Below the pieces are notes generated by a model, which did no database searches, was not told the origin of the DNA, and saw nothing but the letters and a program-made list of their open reading frames with translations. Positions 62,838 to 64,000 of a stretch of 64,000 bases of DNA are shown piece by piece. This stretch comes from a bacterium HR29. Its GTDB lineage: Bacteria; Chloroflexota; Dehalococcoidia; Tepidiformales; Tepidiformaceae. The stretch spans positions 1,153,602-1,217,601 of the forward strand of contig BEIF01000001.1 in NCBI GenBank assembly GCA_002898215.1. Direction: 5' to 3'. Position 1 is the stretch's first letter; every line of letters starts with the position of its first letter. A program made the translations under genes and the position numbers.

Positions 62838-64000
62838 ATGGCAGGACCGCTCTTCGGCATCGCGTCGCATCTCCTTGCCCACGCCGGCGAGCGACTGCGC
62901 GTCGAGCGGAGGCGAGCCTTCGGCGTGCCGGACGCCGCCCGGCCCATCGTCGCCGCTGCTCTGGCCGAGCTCGAAGACGGCCCCGTGCTCTGGGTCGTCC
63001 CCACACCGGCCGCCGCGCACGCCATGGAGGACGAGGTTGCCCTCTACGTGGAGCGCGTTCCCGTGGTGCGTCTGCCGGAGAGCGAGCGCCTCCCGTACGA
63101 GCTGTCGGGCGACGACCCCGCATCCGTCGAACGCCGCGACCGGGCGCTCGCCGTCCTCGGCGAAGGCCACCGCGCCATCGTCATCGCTTCGTGGGCGGCG
63201 CTCGCGGAGCACTGCCCCGGGCCGGAGACGCGGTCCGAACCGGTGCGAATCCGCGTCGGCCAGCGGTGCTCGCCGCCGGAGCTGGCACAGCGGCTCGAGG
63301 CAGCGGGCTATCGCATCGGTCCCCTGGCCGAGCGCCCCGGCGAAGCCGCCCGTCACGGCGGCGTGGTGGATGTCTTCCCCGTTGGCGGGGAGCGGCCCGT
63401 GCGCATCGAGTTCTTCGGCGATGAAGTCGAGAGCATCCGCGCCGTCGACCTTGCCACCCAGCGGAGCGTGGGGAGGCTGGAGGTGGCTGAATTTCCCCCC
63501 GCAGGCCTGGCGACGCGGTCCGTCCAGGAGGCGGCGCGCGAGCTGGCCAACCGCCTCGCCCAAGCCGGACCTGCAGCGGAGACAATCCTCCACGAGCTCG
63601 AGCTCATCGCCGAAGGCGGCCGAAGCCGCTATCCGGGCTTCTTCACCGCACTCCTTTCGCGTTCGACCGCTCTCGACTTCGTGCCCGATAGCGCCCTGGT
63701 CATCGTCGACGACGAGCGCGAAGGGTACGAGGCCCTGGCGCGGACCACGGAGTACTTCGCGCGCGTCCGGGAGGAGCGAGTCCGCCGAGGTCAGCTGCCT
63801 CCGGGACTGCCGGACCTCCTCGCTGGCGCCGAGGCCCTCCGGGAGCGACTGGCGGCCTTCGCCCGGCGGGCCGACTTGCTCCGCTTCGGTACGGAAGAGC
63901 TCGGCGTGGAGCGCCTTCCGGTCCGGCCCGCGCCCACCTTCGGGGGGCATGTGCAGCGCGCGGTCGCGGAGGCCGCCCGGCTGGCTCGGTCGGGAAGCCG
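62838..64000 (+). CDS. mfd: Transcription-repair coupling factor, N-terminal part (runs off window)
   Basis: Frees stalled RNA polymerase and recruits UvrA. Only the first about 390 residues are present and open to the end. They match the UvrB-homology region: HGGVVDVFPVGGERPVRIEFFGDEVESIR and TQRSV. The translocase motor lies outside. The start is taken at ATG 62838, behind TGAGGCG; ATG 62826, flush against the hairpin, is the alternative. Confidence 0.9.
   Translation, partial: MAGPLFGIASHLLAHAGERLRVERRRAFGVPDAARPIVAAALAELEDGPVLWVVPTPAAAHAMEDEVALYVERVPVVRLPESERLPYELSGDDPASVERRDRALAVLGEGHRAIVIASWAALAEHCPGPETRSEPVRIRVGQRCSPPELAQRLEAAGYRIGPLAERPGEAARHGGVVDVFPVGGERPVRIEFFGDEVESIRAVDLATQRSVGRLEVAEFPPAGLATRSVQEAARELANRLAQAGPAAETILHELELIAEGGRSRYPGFFTALLSRSTALDFVPDSALVIVDDEREGYEALARTTEYFARVREERVRRGQLPPGLPDLLAGAEALRERLAAFARRADLLRFGTEELGVERLPVRPAPTFGGHVQRAVAEAARLARSGS

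Overview
The window is 64 kb of high-GC, densely coding bacterial chromosome, with about 67 protein genes and no rRNA, tRNA, CRISPR, transposase or prophage gene that I can find. Gene content suggests a thermophilic Gram-positive-type or Chloroflexota-like bacterium, possibly near Dehalococcoidia/Tepidiforma. The pointers are a short EF-Ts, an archaeal-type pyruvoyl arginine decarboxylase with agmatinase and aminopropyltransferase, an archaeal-type protoglobin, RtcB with archease, an actinobacterial-type glucan phosphorylase and many genes that look leaderless. The taxon is an inference, not a reading.

Layout. 1-9 kb: end of malate dehydrogenase, argH (-), then glgP, an oxidoreductase, a methylase-MazG fusion, a thioredoxin-like protein and two small membrane proteins (+), then a membrane-anchored cyclophilin (-). 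9-19.4 kb: a leftward run hisZ - tandem hisG - phospholipase-like - hisD - hisC - hisB - phosphotransferase - helical protein - NUDIX - hypothetical - murE, with many 1-23 nt overlaps. 19.5-22.5 kb: nfeD and slipin (+), then birA (-) preceded by a 19-codon ORF and a hairpin. 22.7-27.1 kb: the translation/envelope operon rpsB-tsf-pyrH-frr-uppS-cdsA. 27-34 kb: hydrolase, VTT membrane protein, a degenerate GGDEF-like ORF, GNAT, formyltransferase and a class A PBP. 34-44 kb: gatCA, aminotransferase, acyl-CoA dehydrogenase, FmdB, MaoC, cobalamin adenosyltransferase, transketolase and nitroreductase.

44-49 kb is the most interesting part. A leftward operon marR(Cys-cluster)-archease-rtcB-endoV-like faces a protoglobin gene. 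One 17-bp palindrome lies at the predicted start site of a near-consensus protoglobin promoter. The EndoV-like protein has lost two catalytic residues. The set reads as a possible gas- or redox-responsive RNA-repair module.

49-64 kb: Lon with Hsp20 (one operon), glnA, cupin, a divergent PlsY, sirtuin, DUF72, a four-gene polyamine operon (pvlArgDC-speD-speE-speB), a chemoreceptor (-), then a Fur/Zur-type regulator with a zinc-type binding lipoprotein and the start of mfd.

Two expression styles are visible. Many first genes have a TANNNT box 6-11 nt before ATG/GTG and no Shine-Dalgarno, consistent with leaderless mRNA. Others, mostly internal genes, have GGAGG-type sites or stop/start overlaps.
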